From: Pseudomonas cedrina subsp. cedrina
GTDB lineage: Bacteria; Pseudomonadota; Gammaproteobacteria; Pseudomonadales; Pseudomonadaceae
Reading direction: 5' to 3'
Length of the DNA: 64,000 nucleotides
NCBI RefSeq assembly: GCF_001983175.1
Contig: NZ_MNPW01000001.1
Span: forward strand, 124,001-188,000
Shown here: piece by piece, positions 17,724 through 28,997 of the stretch
Layout of the letters: every line of letters begins with the position of its first letter
How positions within the stretch are numbered: position 1 is the first letter of the stretch
The notes under the pieces: generated by a model
What the model saw: only the letters and a program-made list of their open reading frames with translations
What the model was told of the DNA's origin: nothing
The model's database searches: none
Program-made: the position numbers and the translations under genes

Positions 17724-18692
17724 TCAACCGCCGATGATCTTCATGATGGTGGCTCCGCCCGAGAACGCCACTTCCTGCTTGTCGCCCAAGGCTTTCATCA
17801 ACAAGCCTTGCAGCGCCGGCAGTGCTTGGTGGCGCGGCTTGTCCAGCAGGTCGCCGACATAGTGGCGGTTGCTCGACGACAGGCAGCCATGCAACCAGCC
17901 GGTGGACGACAAGCGCAACCGCGAGCAGGTACGGCAGAACGGCACGCTTTCGTTGGCGATCACGCCGAAGAAGCCCTTGCCTGGCACTTCATAGCGCACC
18001 GCGGTGGCGTCCACGGGGGCATTGGCCTGCAGGTATTCATGCTGTTCGCCGATGAGGCCCAGCAGTTGCTGCAAGCTGACGAATTGCTGCAGGAACGCGT
18101 TGGAATCCTTGGCCAGGTGGCCCATGCGCATCAGTTCGATAAAACGCAACTCGTAGCCACGTTCCAGGCAGTAATCAAGCAGCGGCATGACCTGATCGAG
18201 ATTCTGGCCGCGCAGCGGCACCATGTTGACCTTGATCTTGATCCCTGCGGCGCGGGCCTGGTCCATGCCATCGAGCACGGTCGCCAGGTCGCCGCCACGG
18301 GCGATGCTGCGGAAGGCGTCGGGGTTCAGGGTATCGAGGGAGACGTTGATGCGCTTGATGCCGGCATCCACCAGCAACGGCAGTCTGCGCGCCAGCAGCT
18401 GGCCGTTGGTGGTCAGGCTGATATCACTGAGGCCCATCTGCCCGACGGCGCCCATGAAGGCTTCCAGTTTGGGGCTGACCAGCGGCTCACCGCCGGTGAT
18501 GCGCAGGCGGTCTATGCCTGCGGCCTCAATCAGGTAAGCCACGCCCCGCGCCATGGCCTCGGCCGAGAGTTCGTCCTGGGCAGCCACCAGCCGCTTGCCG
18601 TTAGGCACGCAATAGGTACACGCGTAGTTGCAGGCTGAGGTCAGGCTGATCCGCAAATTGCGAAAACGCCTGCCTTGACGATCAACGATCAT
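17724..18692 (-). CDS. moaA: GTP 3',8-cyclase MoaA paralogue
   Basis: 322 residues. The radical-SAM cluster cysteines are Cys21, Cys25 and Cys28 (CNYACTYC). The second 4Fe-4S site, which binds GTP, is Cys253, Cys256 and Cys270. The SAM-binding GGEP motif is at 67-70, and the C-terminus ends in Gly-Gly as required for cyclase activity. The enzyme makes the first intermediate of molybdenum cofactor. The sequence resembles the second Pseudomonas copy (MoaA2 type) rather than the copy that clusters with moaB. It is adjacent to a TetR gene. Confidence 0.9.
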   Translation of the reverse strand: MIVDRQGRRFRNLRISLTSACNYACTYCVPNGKRLVAAQDELSAEAMARGVAYLIEAAGIDRLRITGGEPLVSPKLEAFMGAVGQMGLSDISLTTNGQLLARRLPLLVDAGIKRINVSLDTLNPDAFRSIARGGDLATVLDGMDQARAAGIKIKVNMVPLRGQNLDQVMPLLDYCLERGYELRFIELMRMGHLAKDSNAFLQQFVSLQQLLGLIGEQHEYLQANAPVDATAVRYEVPGKGFFGVIANESVPFCRTCSRLRLSSTGWLHGCLSSSNRHYVGDLLDKPRHQALPALQGLLMKALGDKQEVAFSGGATIMKIIGG

Positions 18693-18808
18693 GGATCACT
18701 CCGGCAGAGGATAAAACGGGGCGCACTAAAAGCTGACTGATAACTCAGCTTTTAGCAAGCGTCCTTGCCTGAGTATATTCCTGGGGTACTGCGCGTGGCA
18801 GCAAATCA

Positions 18809-19462
18809 TTACGTGGAGGGCGATTCGACGGCCGGCGGTTCGGAGCTGTGCTTGCGCTTGTTGCCCATGCGCACGCCAATATCCATCAGGAATTGGAAGA
18901 AACCTTCCTGATCTTCCAGCACATTACTCCAGAACGGCGAGTGGTACAGCGCCACGGCGCCGTGTACCAGGGCCCAGGCGGCGCAATAGTGGAAATACGG
19001 CGGCACGTCTTCGAGCTTGCCTTCGCTGATGCGGCCCTTGATCAGCAAGGTCAGGCGTTCGAAGTTCGAGGCGCGGATCTTGTGCAACTCCTCGACCATT
19101 TCCGGCACTTGATGGCCCTTGACCACCTTTTCTTCCAGGCGGTCGAACAGGCGGTAGCGCTGCGGATCGCGCATGCGGAACTCGAAATAGGCGCGGGACA
19201 GGGCTTCCTTGTCCTTGTCCACATCGGCCGAATGCAGCAGTTCGTTCAAGTCGCGCTCGTAGTCGAGCATCAGGCGCAGGTAGATCTCGGCCTTGGACTT
19301 GAAGTGCTTGTAGATCGTGCCTTTGCCGATACCCACGGCATCCGCGATCATCTCGACGGTGACGCTGTCTTCACCTTGTTCGAGGAACAGCTTGAGCGCG
19401 GTGTCGAGAATTTCCTGCTCACGGCGGCGAAACTCACGGACCTTACGGGGTTCTTTGTGCAT
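18809..19462 (-). CDS. TetR/AcrR-family transcriptional regulator
   Basis: 217 residues. The N-terminal helix-turn-helix is DSVTVEMIADAVGIGKGTIYKHFKSKAEIY (residues 32-61), followed by an all-helical ligand domain. The start MHKEPRKVREFRR at 19462 fits the conserved protein; a GTG 18 codons upstream is possible but less likely. It sits upstream of moaA on the same strand with a 116-nt gap. Targets and ligand are unknown. Confidence 0.85.
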   Translation of the reverse strand: MHKEPRKVREFRRREQEILDTALKLFLEQGEDSVTVEMIADAVGIGKGTIYKHFKSKAEIYLRLMLDYERDLNELLHSADVDKDKEALSRAYFEFRMRDPQRYRLFDRLEEKVVKGHQVPEMVEELHKIRASNFERLTLLIKGRISEGKLEDVPPYFHYCAAWALVHGAVALYHSPFWSNVLEDQEGFFQFLMDIGVRMGNKRKHSSEPPAVESPST

Positions 19463-19757
19463 GAGGAAGAGGTCTGCAAAGGTCGAAATAGGAAGGGTTG
19501 CGCAGGCCACGGACACGCGGCGATACGATTTACCCGCTGCGAGGGATTATCCCGACTGAACGGTCGTTGGGCAATGTCTATGTGAACCCGCGACCCACTT
19601 TACTTTCAACACGCCAACGTTTTCGCTGATATCAGTCAGAAATAATACGCAACAACCGCACCTGTGTACCTGCCTGATGAGAACTCAAGGGAAGTACCCG
19701 TATTCCAAATCTGTTTAAAAAACGACCAATTGCGACTGGACTGAACCGGATACTGAT
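19463..19757. other. Intergenic region between the TetR gene and the RgsA-like sRNA
   Basis: No credible gene. It holds the TetR promoter on the minus strand and the upstream promoter area of the sRNA on the plus strand. A TTGCGA sequence at 19730 may be a weak -35 element. Confidence 0.5.
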
Positions 19758-19764
19758 CAATACT
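19758..19764 (+). promoter_or_regulatory. Sigma-S-like -10 element of the sRNA
   Basis: CAATACT, one base from the sigma-S extended -10 consensus CTATACT, ends six bases before the likely start of the hairpin-initiating transcript at 19770. RgsA is known to depend on RpoS. Confidence 0.5.
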
Positions 19765-19769
19765 TCAAA

Positions 19770-19890
19770 GGTCGGCGTGACATCTCCCCCAAGTGAAACG
19801 CCGACCTGGGTACCAACGGACCGCGTGCCCTTGTTTTACTCCTAATGGTCTTAACCCGGATTCACCCCCCAGAACCCGGGTTTTTTTTGC
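19770..19890 (+). ncRNA. rgsA: Probable RgsA small regulatory RNA (C-rich loops)
   Basis: About 120 nt. It begins with a 9-bp hairpin (GGTCGGCGT/ACGCCGACC, 19770-19807) whose loop carries CUCCCCC, and ends in a GC hairpin (about 19853-19881) with a CCCCCC loop followed by eight T. Two C-rich loops able to pair with Shine-Dalgarno sequences are typical of regulatory sRNAs. In P. aeruginosa RgsA is encoded next to the tatD-like gene of this same backbone, so position, size and terminator agree. Identity is from memory of synteny; no alignment was made. Confidence 0.7.
19853..19888 (+). terminator. Terminator of the sRNA
   Basis: AACCCGG pairs with CCGGGTT across a C-rich loop and is followed by TTTTTTTT. 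On the minus strand there is no T-run, so it does not serve tatD. Confidence 0.85.
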
Positions 19891-19906
19891 CTGCGATTTG
19901 CTCGCG

Positions 19907-20692
19907 TCAGCCAGCTACATGCGCCAGCGGGAACAGTCGCTTGAAGTTCTCCGTGGTCTGTTCGGCAAAACGCTCGTAGGATTCACCGCGCAGCATCGCC
20001 AGGTAATCCGCCACATCGCGCACATACTCCGGCAGGTTCGGCTTGCCACGATGAGGAATGGGCGCCAGGTACGGCGAATCGGTTTCCACCAGCAGGCGGT
20101 CGGCCGGCACCTGGCGCGCGACGTCGCGCAGGGCGTCGGCGTTGCGGAAGGTGACGATGCCCGACAGGGAAATGTAGAACCCCAGGTCCAGGGCCGCCCT
20201 GGCCATGTCCCAGTCCTCGGTAAAGCAGTGCAACACGCCGGCCTGGGGCAACGCGGCTTCACGCAGCAGGGTCAGGGTATCGGCGCGGGCGCCACGGGTG
20301 TGGACGATCACCGGTTTGCCGGTCTGCCGGGCGGCTTGCAGGTGCAGGCGGAAGGAAGCCTGCTGCAGCTCGGCGGCTTCGGGTTCGTAGTGGTAATCCA
20401 GGCCGGTTTCGCCGATAGCCACCACGCGCGGGTGGTTGAGTTCGGCCAGCAGCCAATCCAGGGCTGGGGCCTCACCCGGCTTGAGGTCAAGCGGGTGGAT
20501 GCCCACCGAACAATCCACATCGGCATAGCGATCAGCCAGGGCTTTGACGTCGGCCGCGTTTTCGGCACTGACACCAATGCACAGGAAGTGCCCTACCCCG
20601 CGTTGACGCGCAGCGTCGAGGGCAGCGTCAAGGGAGCCGTCGTGCTGGGCAAGGTCGAGGCGATCAAGATGGCAATGGGAATCTACGAGCAT
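19907..20692 (-). CDS. TatD-family metal-dependent deoxyribonuclease
   Basis: 261 residues. The TIM-barrel metallo-hydrolase motifs are present: DSHCHLDRL at residues 4-12, GETGLDYHY in the middle (first metal site), IVHTRGA, LHCFTED, and ETDSPYLAPIPHRGKPN near the end. It is like YcfH, a 3'-5' exonuclease or DNase of the TatD family. It follows holB on the same strand with only 63 nt between, whereas pilZ occupies this place in other pseudomonads. Confidence 0.92.
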   Translation of the reverse strand: MLVDSHCHLDRLDLAQHDGSLDAALDAARQRGVGHFLCIGVSAENAADVKALADRYADVDCSVGIHPLDLKPGEAPALDWLLAELNHPRVVAIGETGLDYHYEPEAAELQQASFRLHLQAARQTGKPVIVHTRGARADTLTLLREAALPQAGVLHCFTEDWDMARAALDLGFYISLSGIVTFRNADALRDVARQVPADRLLVETDSPYLAPIPHRGKPNLPEYVRDVADYLAMLRGESYERFAEQTTENFKRLFPLAHVAG

Positions 20693-20755
20693 AGGGGGTC
20701 TACAACTTCAGTCACAAAAGTGTCTGGCCAACGATACACCCGTCGGCCACGGAAT

Positions 20756-22379
<1,624 letters not shown>

Positions 22380-22387
22380 TTAGTCAA

Positions 22388-23524
22388 TTATTGCGAGTTT
22401 TGCGGCGCGGCGGTGTCCGGCACAGGTTCGGCCTGCGTATCAGCTGGCACAGGTTCGGCTGGCGGCGCGGGTTCTTCCAAGGGCTTCACCGCCTGTGCCG
22501 GGCTGGAGCGGTAATCGGCGCGGCGCTTGAGCTGGAACTCGCGCACGGCGGCATTATGCGCATCCAGGTCGTCGGAGAAAATATGGCTGCCATCGCCCCG
22601 GGCAACAAAATACAGGCTGCTGCCCGCGACCGGGTTCAGCGCGGCGTGGATCGCCTCGCGGCCGACCATGGCGATGGGTGTCGGCGGCAGCCCTGCAACC
22701 ATGTAGGTGTTGTAGGGGTTGGCTTCCTTGAGGTGAGCACGGGTCAACTTGCCGTTGTAGCGCTCGCCCAGGCCGTAGATGACGGTCGGGTCGGTCTGCA
22801 ACAGCATGCCGACCTTCAAGCGCCGCACGAATACCCCGGCGATCTGCCCGCGCTCTTCGGGCACGCCGGTCTCTTTCTCCACCAGGGAGGCCATGATCAA
22901 TGCTTGATAGGGGTCGGTGTACGGCACATCGGCGGCGCGCTTGCTCCACTCTTGGGCGAGTACATCGTCCAGGCGGCTGTAGGCTTTTTTCAGGAATTCG
23001 ACGTCGGTCATGCCACGCACGAAGCGGTAGGTATCGGGAAAGAACCGACCCTCGGGGAACACGCCCGGATGACCAAGCTTGTCCATCACTTCGCTGTCGC
23101 TCAGGCCCGAGAGGGTCTGCACGATCTTTTCATGCTTGGCCAGCGCTGAGCGCACCTGGCGAAAATTCCAGCCTTCGACCAGGGTCAGGCTGTATTGCAC
23201 CACTTCGCCACGCTGCCACAGGCCGATCAGGCCCTGCGCGGTCATGCCGGGGGTCATGCGGTATTCGCCGCTGTGCAAGGGCTGGCCGTCGAGGTTGAAG
23301 CGCCAGTACAGGCGCAACCAGAAGGCGCCTTCCAGCACGCCGTCCGCTTCCAGGCGATTGAAGGTGCCGGTCGGGGTCGCCCCGGCCGGAACGTCGAGCA
23401 ATTGCTCCTGGGTCAGGTTCAAGGGCTGCTTCAAGGCAGAATCGAACTTCCAGGCGCCGTAGCCCAACAGCAACGCCGCCGAGAACAGACAGATCAGCAG
23501 CAGTACAACCAGTTTTCGTATCAA
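22388..23524 (-). CDS. mltG: Endolytic murein transglycosylase MltG
   Basis: About 378 residues with one N-terminal membrane segment (LVVLLLICLFSAALLLGYGAW) and a periplasmic YceG/MltG domain. The catalytic glutamate lies in ASLVEKETGVPEERGQIAGVF; NPYNTYMVAGLPPTPI is also diagnostic. It cleaves nascent glycan strands and sets their length. A Pro/Glu-rich tail follows the domain. The start is uncertain: no ATG fits, and the TTG at 23524 just after the pabC stop is the best choice; a TTG at 23581 would overlap pabC more. Confidence 0.9.
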   Translation of the reverse strand: MIRKLVVLLLICLFSAALLLGYGAWKFDSALKQPLNLTQEQLLDVPAGATPTGTFNRLEADGVLEGAFWLRLYWRFNLDGQPLHSGEYRMTPGMTAQGLIGLWQRGEVVQYSLTLVEGWNFRQVRSALAKHEKIVQTLSGLSDSEVMDKLGHPGVFPEGRFFPDTYRFVRGMTDVEFLKKAYSRLDDVLAQEWSKRAADVPYTDPYQALIMASLVEKETGVPEERGQIAGVFVRRLKVGMLLQTDPTVIYGLGERYNGKLTRAHLKEANPYNTYMVAGLPPTPIAMVGREAIHAALNPVAGSSLYFVARGDGSHIFSDDLDAHNAAVREFQLKRRADYRSSPAQAVKPLEEPAPPAEPVPADTQAEPVPDTAAPQNSQ

Positions 23525-23525
23525 C

Positions 23526-24341
23526 TCAAATATCCAATAGCGCGCGAACAATGCCCTGCAGTTTACGGGTGAGCGGGCCAACCGGCCAGCTCATCGCAGC
23601 GTACCCACGCACCGGCCAGATGCCATACACGCTGTTGCAGACGAAGACTTCGTCGGCCTGCTGCAGCTGTTCAAGATTGATGTCGGCCACGGCCACCGGG
23701 AGGCTCAGCGTTTGGGCCTGGGCCAGGATCTCGGCACGCATCACCCCGGCAACGCCGCAACGCGTCAGATCAGCGGTTAGTAACAAGCCGTTGCGCACCA
23801 GGAACAGGTTGCTGAACACGCCTTCGATGACGCGTCCGGACAGATCCAGCATCAAGCCTTCTGCATGCTCGGCGTCCTGCCACTCGGCGCGGGCGATCAC
23901 CTGCTCCAGGCGATTGAGGTGCTTGAGGCCGGCCAGCAGCGGCTGCTCGGCCAAACGGGTAGCGCATGGAAACAAGCGGATGCCGTCGGTTCCATGGGCG
24001 TTGGGATAGGTAGCAGGCGGATTGCCCTGCAAGATACGGCGCACGGGCGCGCCGGGGTTGACGCCATACCCACGCAGGCTGTCGCCGCGAGTGAGGATCA
24101 ACTTGAGAACGCCGTCGCCCAGGGCGGCGGCATAGGCCAGCACTTCGCTGCGGACCAGCACGTGATCCACAACCAACGCGAGCCGCCTGCAGCCCTCTTC
24201 GAGGCGCTGCAGGTGACGGTCGAGCAGCAGGGGCTGCCCGGCCTTGACGGCGATGGTCTCGAACAGCCCATCACCGTACGCCAGGCCACGGTCTTTCAGG
24301 GGCACGCTGTCCGCTGGCTGACCGTTGACCCAGCTCTCCAT
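23526..24341 (-). CDS. pabC: Aminodeoxychorismate lyase
   Basis: 271 residues of the fold-type IV PLP enzyme family. The PLP-binding lysine is Lys140 (GLKHLNRLEQV), with RGLAYGDGLFET near residue 18 and the CNSVYGIWPV segment near the end. It makes p-aminobenzoate for folate from aminodeoxychorismate. The ATG at 24341 overlaps the fabF stop as TGATG; a GTG one codon earlier is also possible. Confidence 0.93.
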   Translation of the reverse strand: MESWVNGQPADSVPLKDRGLAYGDGLFETIAVKAGQPLLLDRHLQRLEEGCRRLALVVDHVLVRSEVLAYAAALGDGVLKLILTRGDSLRGYGVNPGAPVRRILQGNPPATYPNAHGTDGIRLFPCATRLAEQPLLAGLKHLNRLEQVIARAEWQDAEHAEGLMLDLSGRVIEGVFSNLFLVRNGLLLTADLTRCGVAGVMRAEILAQAQTLSLPVAVADINLEQLQQADEVFVCNSVYGIWPVRGYAAMSWPVGPLTRKLQGIVRALLDI

Positions 24342-25585
24342 CACTCGGCGAACCGGCGGAACACCAGGGAACCGTTGGTACCGCCAAAACCGAACGAGTT
24401 GGAGATCACCACGTCGATCGGCATCGGCTGCGCTTCATGAGGCACGAAGTTCAGGTCGCAGCCTTCGTCCGGTTCATCGAGGTTGATGGTCGGCGGAGCG
24501 ACCTGATCCTTGATCGCCATGACGCTGAAGATCGCCTCGACCGCGCCCGCAGCACCCAGCAAATGGCCGGTCATGGACTTGGTGGAGCTGACCGCCAGCT
24601 TGTAGGCATGCTCGCCGAACACCGACTTGATGGCTTCGGCTTCCGCCAAATCGCCGGTCGGGGTCGATGTGCCATGGGCGTTGATGTACTTCACCTGGTC
24701 CGCATTGACCTTCGCATCACGCAAGGCGTTGGTGATGCAGCGCGCGGCACCCGCACCGTCGGACGGTGGCGAGGTCATATGGTAGGCGTCGCCGCTCATG
24801 CCAAAGCCGATCAGCTCGGCGTAGATGGTGGCGCCACGCGCCTTGGCGTGCTCCAGCTCTTCCAGCACCAGAGCACCAGCGCCGTCGGACAGCACGAAGC
24901 CATCACGGCCCTTGTCCCAGGGACGGCTGGCACGGGTCGGCTCGTCGTTGCGGGTCGACAGCGCACGGGACGCGCCGAAGCCGCCCATGCCAAGCCCGCA
25001 GGCCGCCATTTCGGCGCCGCCGGCGATCATCACGTCGGCTTCGTCATAGGCGATGTTGCGCGCCGCCATGCCGATGCAGTGCGTGCCGGTGGTGCAGGCC
25101 GTGGCAATCGCATAGTTGGGCCCCTGTGCGCCCAAGTGGATGGACAGGAAACCGGAAATCATGTTGATGATCGAGCCCGGCACGAAGAACGGTGAAATTC
25201 GACGGGGGCCGGAATCGTGCAACGTGCGGCTGGTCTCTTCGATATTGGTCAAACCGCCAATACCCGACCCCATGGCCACGCCGATGCGTTCACGGTTGGC
25301 GTCGGTGACTTCCAGGCCGGCGTTGCGCACCGCCTGAAAACCGGCTGCCAGGCCGTATTGAATGAACAGGTCGAGCTTGCGGGACTCCTTGATCGAGAGA
25401 TATTCCTCGACATTGAAGCCCTTTACCGAGCCGCCAAAACGGGTGGAATAGGCAGAAAGGTCCGTGTGTTCGATCAGACCAATACCACTGCGGCCAGCCA
25501 GAATGCCCTGCCAACTGCTTGGCACATCCGTGCCCAGTGGCGACAACATACCCATACCGGTGACTACGACGCGTCTACGCGACAC
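24341..25585 (-). CDS. fabF: Beta-ketoacyl-ACP synthase II
   Basis: 414 residues. The condensing-enzyme catalytic Cys164 is in [10 protein letters not shown], and the two catalytic histidines are in [11 protein letters not shown] and [12 protein letters not shown]. It elongates fatty acyl-ACP chains, including the 16:1 to 18:1 step. The GTG start at 25585 has AGGAGAG 4 nt upstream; the ATG at 25621 lacks such a signal. A terminator-like hairpin separates it from acpP, so fabF may be partly transcribed by read-through. Confidence 0.95.
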   Translation of the reverse strand: MSRRRVVVTGMGMLSPLGTDVPSSWQGILAGRSGIGLIEHTDLSAYSTRFGGSVKGFNVEEYLSIKESRKLDLFIQYGLAAGFQAVRNAGLEVTDANRERIGVAMGSGIGGLTNIEETSRTLHDSGPRRISPFFVPGSIINMISGFLSIHLGAQGPNYAIATACTTGTHCIGMAARNIAYDEADVMIAGGAEMAACGLGMGGFGASRALSTRNDEPTRASRPWDKGRDGFVLSDGAGALVLEELEHAKARGATIYAELIGFGMSGDAYHMTSPPSDGAGAARCITNALRDAKVNADQVKYINAHGTSTPTGDLAEAEAIKSVFGEHAYKLAVSSTKSMTGHLLGAAGAVEAIFSVMAIKDQVAPPTINLDEPDEGCDLNFVPHEAQPMPIDVVISNSFGFGGTNGSLVFRRFAE

Positions 25586-25649
25586 AGCACTCTCCTTTTT
25601 CTTGATGACGACACTGTGCATCAGAACCGACTTTTCATCAGTGCTTAAA

Positions 25650-25686
25650 GAAAAAACCGCACGCCGTTACAGCAGTGCGGTTTTTC
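25650..25686 (-). terminator. Hairpin with T-run between acpP and fabF
   Basis: Read on the minus strand, AAACCGCAC pairs with GTGCGGTTT across 12 nt and is followed by TTTTTT. It sits after acpP, a highly expressed gene, and likely terminates most acpP transcripts while some continue into fabF. Confidence 0.75.
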
Positions 25687-25714
25687 CCTGACAGCAAGCG
25701 ACGACTACAAACTA

Positions 25715-25951
25715 TTACGCCTGGTGGCTAGTAACGTAGTCGATGGCAGCTTGAACAGTAGTGATTTTTTCAGCTTCTTCGTCCGGGATTTCGGTCTCGA
25801 ATTCCTCTTCCAGAGCCATCACCAGCTCAACGGTGTCAAGGGAATCGGCACCCAGGTCTTCTACGAAGGAAGCCGTGTTGACCACTTCTTCTTCCTTAAC
25901 GCCCAGTTGCTCGGCGACGATTTTCTTGACGCGCTCTTCGATGGTGCTCAT
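25715..25951 (-). CDS. acpP: Acyl carrier protein
   Basis: 78 residues, highly acidic. The phosphopantetheine attachment Ser37 is in [10 protein letters not shown]. Full length and near-identical in style to other gammaproteobacterial ACPs. It carries acyl chains for FabG, FabF and FabD encoded beside it. TAGGAG lies 9 nt before the ATG. Confidence 0.97.
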   Translation of the reverse strand: MSTIEERVKKIVAEQLGVKEEEVVNTASFVEDLGADSLDTVELVMALEEEFETEIPDEEAEKITTVQAAIDYVTSHQA

Positions 25952-26142
25952 ACCTTGTTTAACTCCTAATGGACAAATTCAGGCAGCTGGCCAGTGGGTA
26001 AGTGTATAGAAAGCCATTTCAGCTTTTCAACTGAAAGCTTCACCCTGTACCCGGTCGGCCACCTGCCTATAAATTAAGTTGCAGCTTTATAACGGATTTT
26101 AGACAGCTCGTAAGACATTTTTTTGAAGCGATCCGTCACAAT

Positions 26143-26886
26143 TTAACTCATGTACATCCCGCCGTTCACCGGGATTGTAGCCCCAGTCACGTATGCCGCA
26201 CCGTCGGATGCCAGGAAAGCGACCACATTCGCGATCTCTTGAGCCTGGCCCAGGCGGCCCAGCGGAATCTGCGTCAGCAAGGCTTCACGCTGTGCTTCAG
26301 GCAGTTCGCGGGTCATATCGGTGTCGATGAACCCTGGGGCCACCGAATTGACCGTAATCGACCGCGAACCGACTTCACGCGCCAATGCACGGCTGAAACC
26401 TTCCAGACCGGCCTTGGCCGAAGCGTAGTTTACTTGGCCTGCGTTGCCCATGGCACCCACTACGGAGCCAATATTGATAATTCGCCCCCAACGCGCCTTG
26501 GTCATGCCACGCAAAACGCCCTTGGACAGGCGAAACAGACTGTTCAAGTTGGTATCGACCACGTCGTACCACTCGTCGTCTTTCATGCGCATCATCAGGT
26601 TATCGCGGGTGATACCGGCGTTATTCACCAGAATCGCCGGTGCACCGAACTGCGCAGTGATGGCGGCCAGTACCGCGGCCACGGACTCATCGCTGGTCAC
26701 GTTCAGCTCAAGGCCGGTACCTTGCACGCCGTTTTCCTTCAGGGTCGCGGCGATACGCTCGGCGCCCGAGGCAGAGGTGGCGGTGCCGATCACCACGGCA
26801 CCCTGACGGCCCAGCTCCAGGGCGATGGCCTGGCCAATGCCACGGCTGGCGCCGGTAACCAGTGCAACTTTACCTTGCAGACTCAT
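26143..26886 (-). CDS. fabG: 3-oxoacyl-ACP reductase
   Basis: 247 residues. SDR motifs: TGASRGIG (11-18), NNAG (88-91), catalytic Ser141, Tyr154 and Lys158 (YASAK), and a C-terminal GGMYMS end typical of FabG. It reduces 3-oxoacyl-ACP with NADPH. The 191-nt gap to acpP holds an AT-rich stretch that is probably an acpP promoter. Confidence 0.96.
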   Translation of the reverse strand: MSLQGKVALVTGASRGIGQAIALELGRQGAVVIGTATSASGAERIAATLKENGVQGTGLELNVTSDESVAAVLAAITAQFGAPAILVNNAGITRDNLMMRMKDDEWYDVVDTNLNSLFRLSKGVLRGMTKARWGRIINIGSVVGAMGNAGQVNYASAKAGLEGFSRALAREVGSRSITVNSVAPGFIDTDMTRELPEAQREALLTQIPLGRLGQAQEIANVVAFLASDGAAYVTGATIPVNGGMYMS

Positions 26887-26917
26887 GCAGGCTTCTCCTA
26901 AGTTCGGAAATTAAGGC

Positions 26918-27856
26918 TCAGGCCAGGGCTGCGCGAGCGGCAGCAAAGGCGTCAGGTGTATTGAGGTTGGCCGTCGACACGCCGTCGGCGCAGCGCTTGT
27001 TCAAGCCGGCCAGGACCTTGCCCGGGCCGCACTCGACCAATTCGGTGGCGCCATTGGCGGCCAGGGTCTGCACCGATTCAACCCAGCGTACGGGCTTGTA
27101 GAGCTGCTCCAGCAGGTCGCGCTTGAGGGTGTCGAGTTCGGCGGCCACGGCGGCGCTGACGTTCTGCACCAGCGGGATCTGCGGCGCCTGCCAGTTGATG
27201 GCGGCGATGGACTCGGCAAAACGCTCGGCCGCCGGACGCATCAGCTCGCAGTGCGATGGCACGCTTACCGGCAACGGCAGCGCACGCTTGGCGCCACGCG
27301 CCTTGCAGCCTTCAATGGCGCGTTCGACCGCCGCCTTGGCACCCGCGATGACCACTTGGCCAGGGGAGTTGAAATTCACCGCGCTGACCACTTCGCCCTG
27401 TGCGGCTTCGGCACAGGCTTCGATGACCACGGCATCGTCCAGGCCGAGGATAGCGGCCATGCCGCCCTGCCCGGCCGGAACGGCTTCCTGCATCAATTGG
27501 CCACGACGTTCAACCAGCTTGACCGCCTCACCGAGGGTCAGGCTGCCCGCCGCCACCAGGGCGCTGTACTCGCCCAGGCTGTGACCGGCAACGAATGCCG
27601 GGCGCGCGCCGCCTTCAGCCAGCCACAAGCGCCACAGGGCGATCGAAGCGGTCAGGATGGCCGGTTGGGTCTTGTCGGTTTGATTGAGTTGCTCTTCCGG
27701 CCCCTGCTGGGTCAGCGCCCACAGGTCGTAACCCAGGGCATCGGAAGCTTCCTTGAAGGTGTCCAGGATCAGCGGATATTGCGCGCCCAGCTCGGCCAAC
27801 ATGCCGAGGGACTGCGAACCCTGCCCTGGAAAGACGAATGCGAGGGATGTAGACAT
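26918..27856 (-). CDS. fabD: Malonyl-CoA:ACP transacylase
   Basis: 312 residues. The FVFPGQGSQ motif is at residues 7-15 and the nucleophile Ser93 lies in GHSLGE; the catalytic His is in VPSHCELM about residue 200. It loads malonate onto ACP. The ATG at 27856 has AGGGG upstream; the frame is open 10 codons further without a better signal. fabH is not between plsX and fabD, which is usual for Pseudomonas. Confidence 0.95.
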   Translation of the reverse strand: MSTSLAFVFPGQGSQSLGMLAELGAQYPLILDTFKEASDALGYDLWALTQQGPEEQLNQTDKTQPAILTASIALWRLWLAEGGARPAFVAGHSLGEYSALVAAGSLTLGEAVKLVERRGQLMQEAVPAGQGGMAAILGLDDAVVIEACAEAAQGEVVSAVNFNSPGQVVIAGAKAAVERAIEGCKARGAKRALPLPVSVPSHCELMRPAAERFAESIAAINWQAPQIPLVQNVSAAVAAELDTLKRDLLEQLYKPVRWVESVQTLAANGATELVECGPGKVLAGLNKRCADGVSTANLNTPDAFAAARAALA

Positions 27857-27982
27857 GTAACAAGCCCCTAATGATCTGGTCGTCAAAAATGCGCACGCCT
27901 ACGGTGGGCGCGCACGAAACTGACAGATTGGATGGTCAATTGAACTGGCCGGTCACATTTAAGCACTCCCGGGCCGATTCGC

Positions 27983-28993
27983 CTAAGGCAACAGGTCCTC
28001 GAGACGGCCGCGCAAGCGTTGCGGCAGGTTTTCCTGGATCTCGATCACGGCCCGCGCAATCGCGCTCTGAAAGCCCTCGACGCCTGCCGAGCCATGGCTT
28101 TTTACGACGATGCCCTGTAGCCCCAGAAAACTCGCGCCGTTGTGACGCGCAGGAGCCAGGTCGGCCTGCAGGCGGCGCATCAACGGCAGCGCCAGGGCGC
28201 CGACCAGGCGCGACGCCAGGTTCTGCTTGAACAAGGCTTCGATACGCGTGGCAATCATGGTCGCCAGACCTTCGCTGGACTTGAGCAGGATATTGCCGAC
28301 AAACCCGTCGCACACCACCACATCGGCTTCGCCACGGTACAACCCGTCACCTTCGACAAAACCGATGTAGTTCAAGCCCCGCGCGCCCTGTAACAACGTA
28401 GCGGCAAGCTTGACCTGCTGATTACCCTTGATGTCTTCGGTGCCAATGTTCAGCAAGGCCACCCTGGGGCGGGCCACGCCCAGTGCTTCGGCGGCCACGG
28501 AGCCCATCACGGCGAACTGGTACAGGTGCTCGGCACTGCAATCGACGTTCGCGCCCAGGTCCAGCAACTGGCAGTAGCCTTTCTGCGTCGGAATCGCCGC
28601 CACCATCGCCGGCCGGTCAATGCCCGGCAAGGTCTTGAGCACAAACCGCGACAACGCCATCAAGGCCCCGGTATTACCGGCACTGACACAGGCCTGCACC
28701 TTGCCGTCGCGCAACAGCTCCAGGGCCACCCGCATCGAAGAGTCAGGCTTGCCGCGCAGTGCTGCCGCCGGCTTTTCATCCATGGTGATGGTTTCGCTGG
28801 CCGGCGTAATCGTCAGGCGCGCGCGATCCACCGCCGGATGGCTGGCAATCAATGCTTCAAGTAAGGAGGGTTGACCGACAAGGGTCAGGTGCAGCGAGGG
28901 TGTTGCAGACAGGCTGGCAATGCAGGCCTGAACAATGCTGCGGGGACCGAAGTCCCCGCCCATTGCGTCTATCGCGATGACTAGAGCAGACAA
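27983..28993 (-). CDS. plsX: Phosphate acyltransferase PlsX
   Basis: 336 residues. Typical N-terminus [12 protein letters not shown] and motifs [10 protein letters not shown] and [15 protein letters not shown]. It makes acyl-phosphate from acyl-ACP for the first step of phospholipid synthesis. It lies 4 nt after the rpmF stop, so rpmF and plsX are co-transcribed. Confidence 0.95.
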   Translation of the reverse strand: MSALVIAIDAMGGDFGPRSIVQACIASLSATPSLHLTLVGQPSLLEALIASHPAVDRARLTITPASETITMDEKPAAALRGKPDSSMRVALELLRDGKVQACVSAGNTGALMALSRFVLKTLPGIDRPAMVAAIPTQKGYCQLLDLGANVDCSAEHLYQFAVMGSVAAEALGVARPRVALLNIGTEDIKGNQQVKLAATLLQGARGLNYIGFVEGDGLYRGEADVVVCDGFVGNILLKSSEGLATMIATRIEALFKQNLASRLVGALALPLMRRLQADLAPARHNGASFLGLQGIVVKSHGSAGVEGFQSAIARAVIEIQENLPQRLRGRLEDLLP

Positions 28994-28997
28994 GTGA

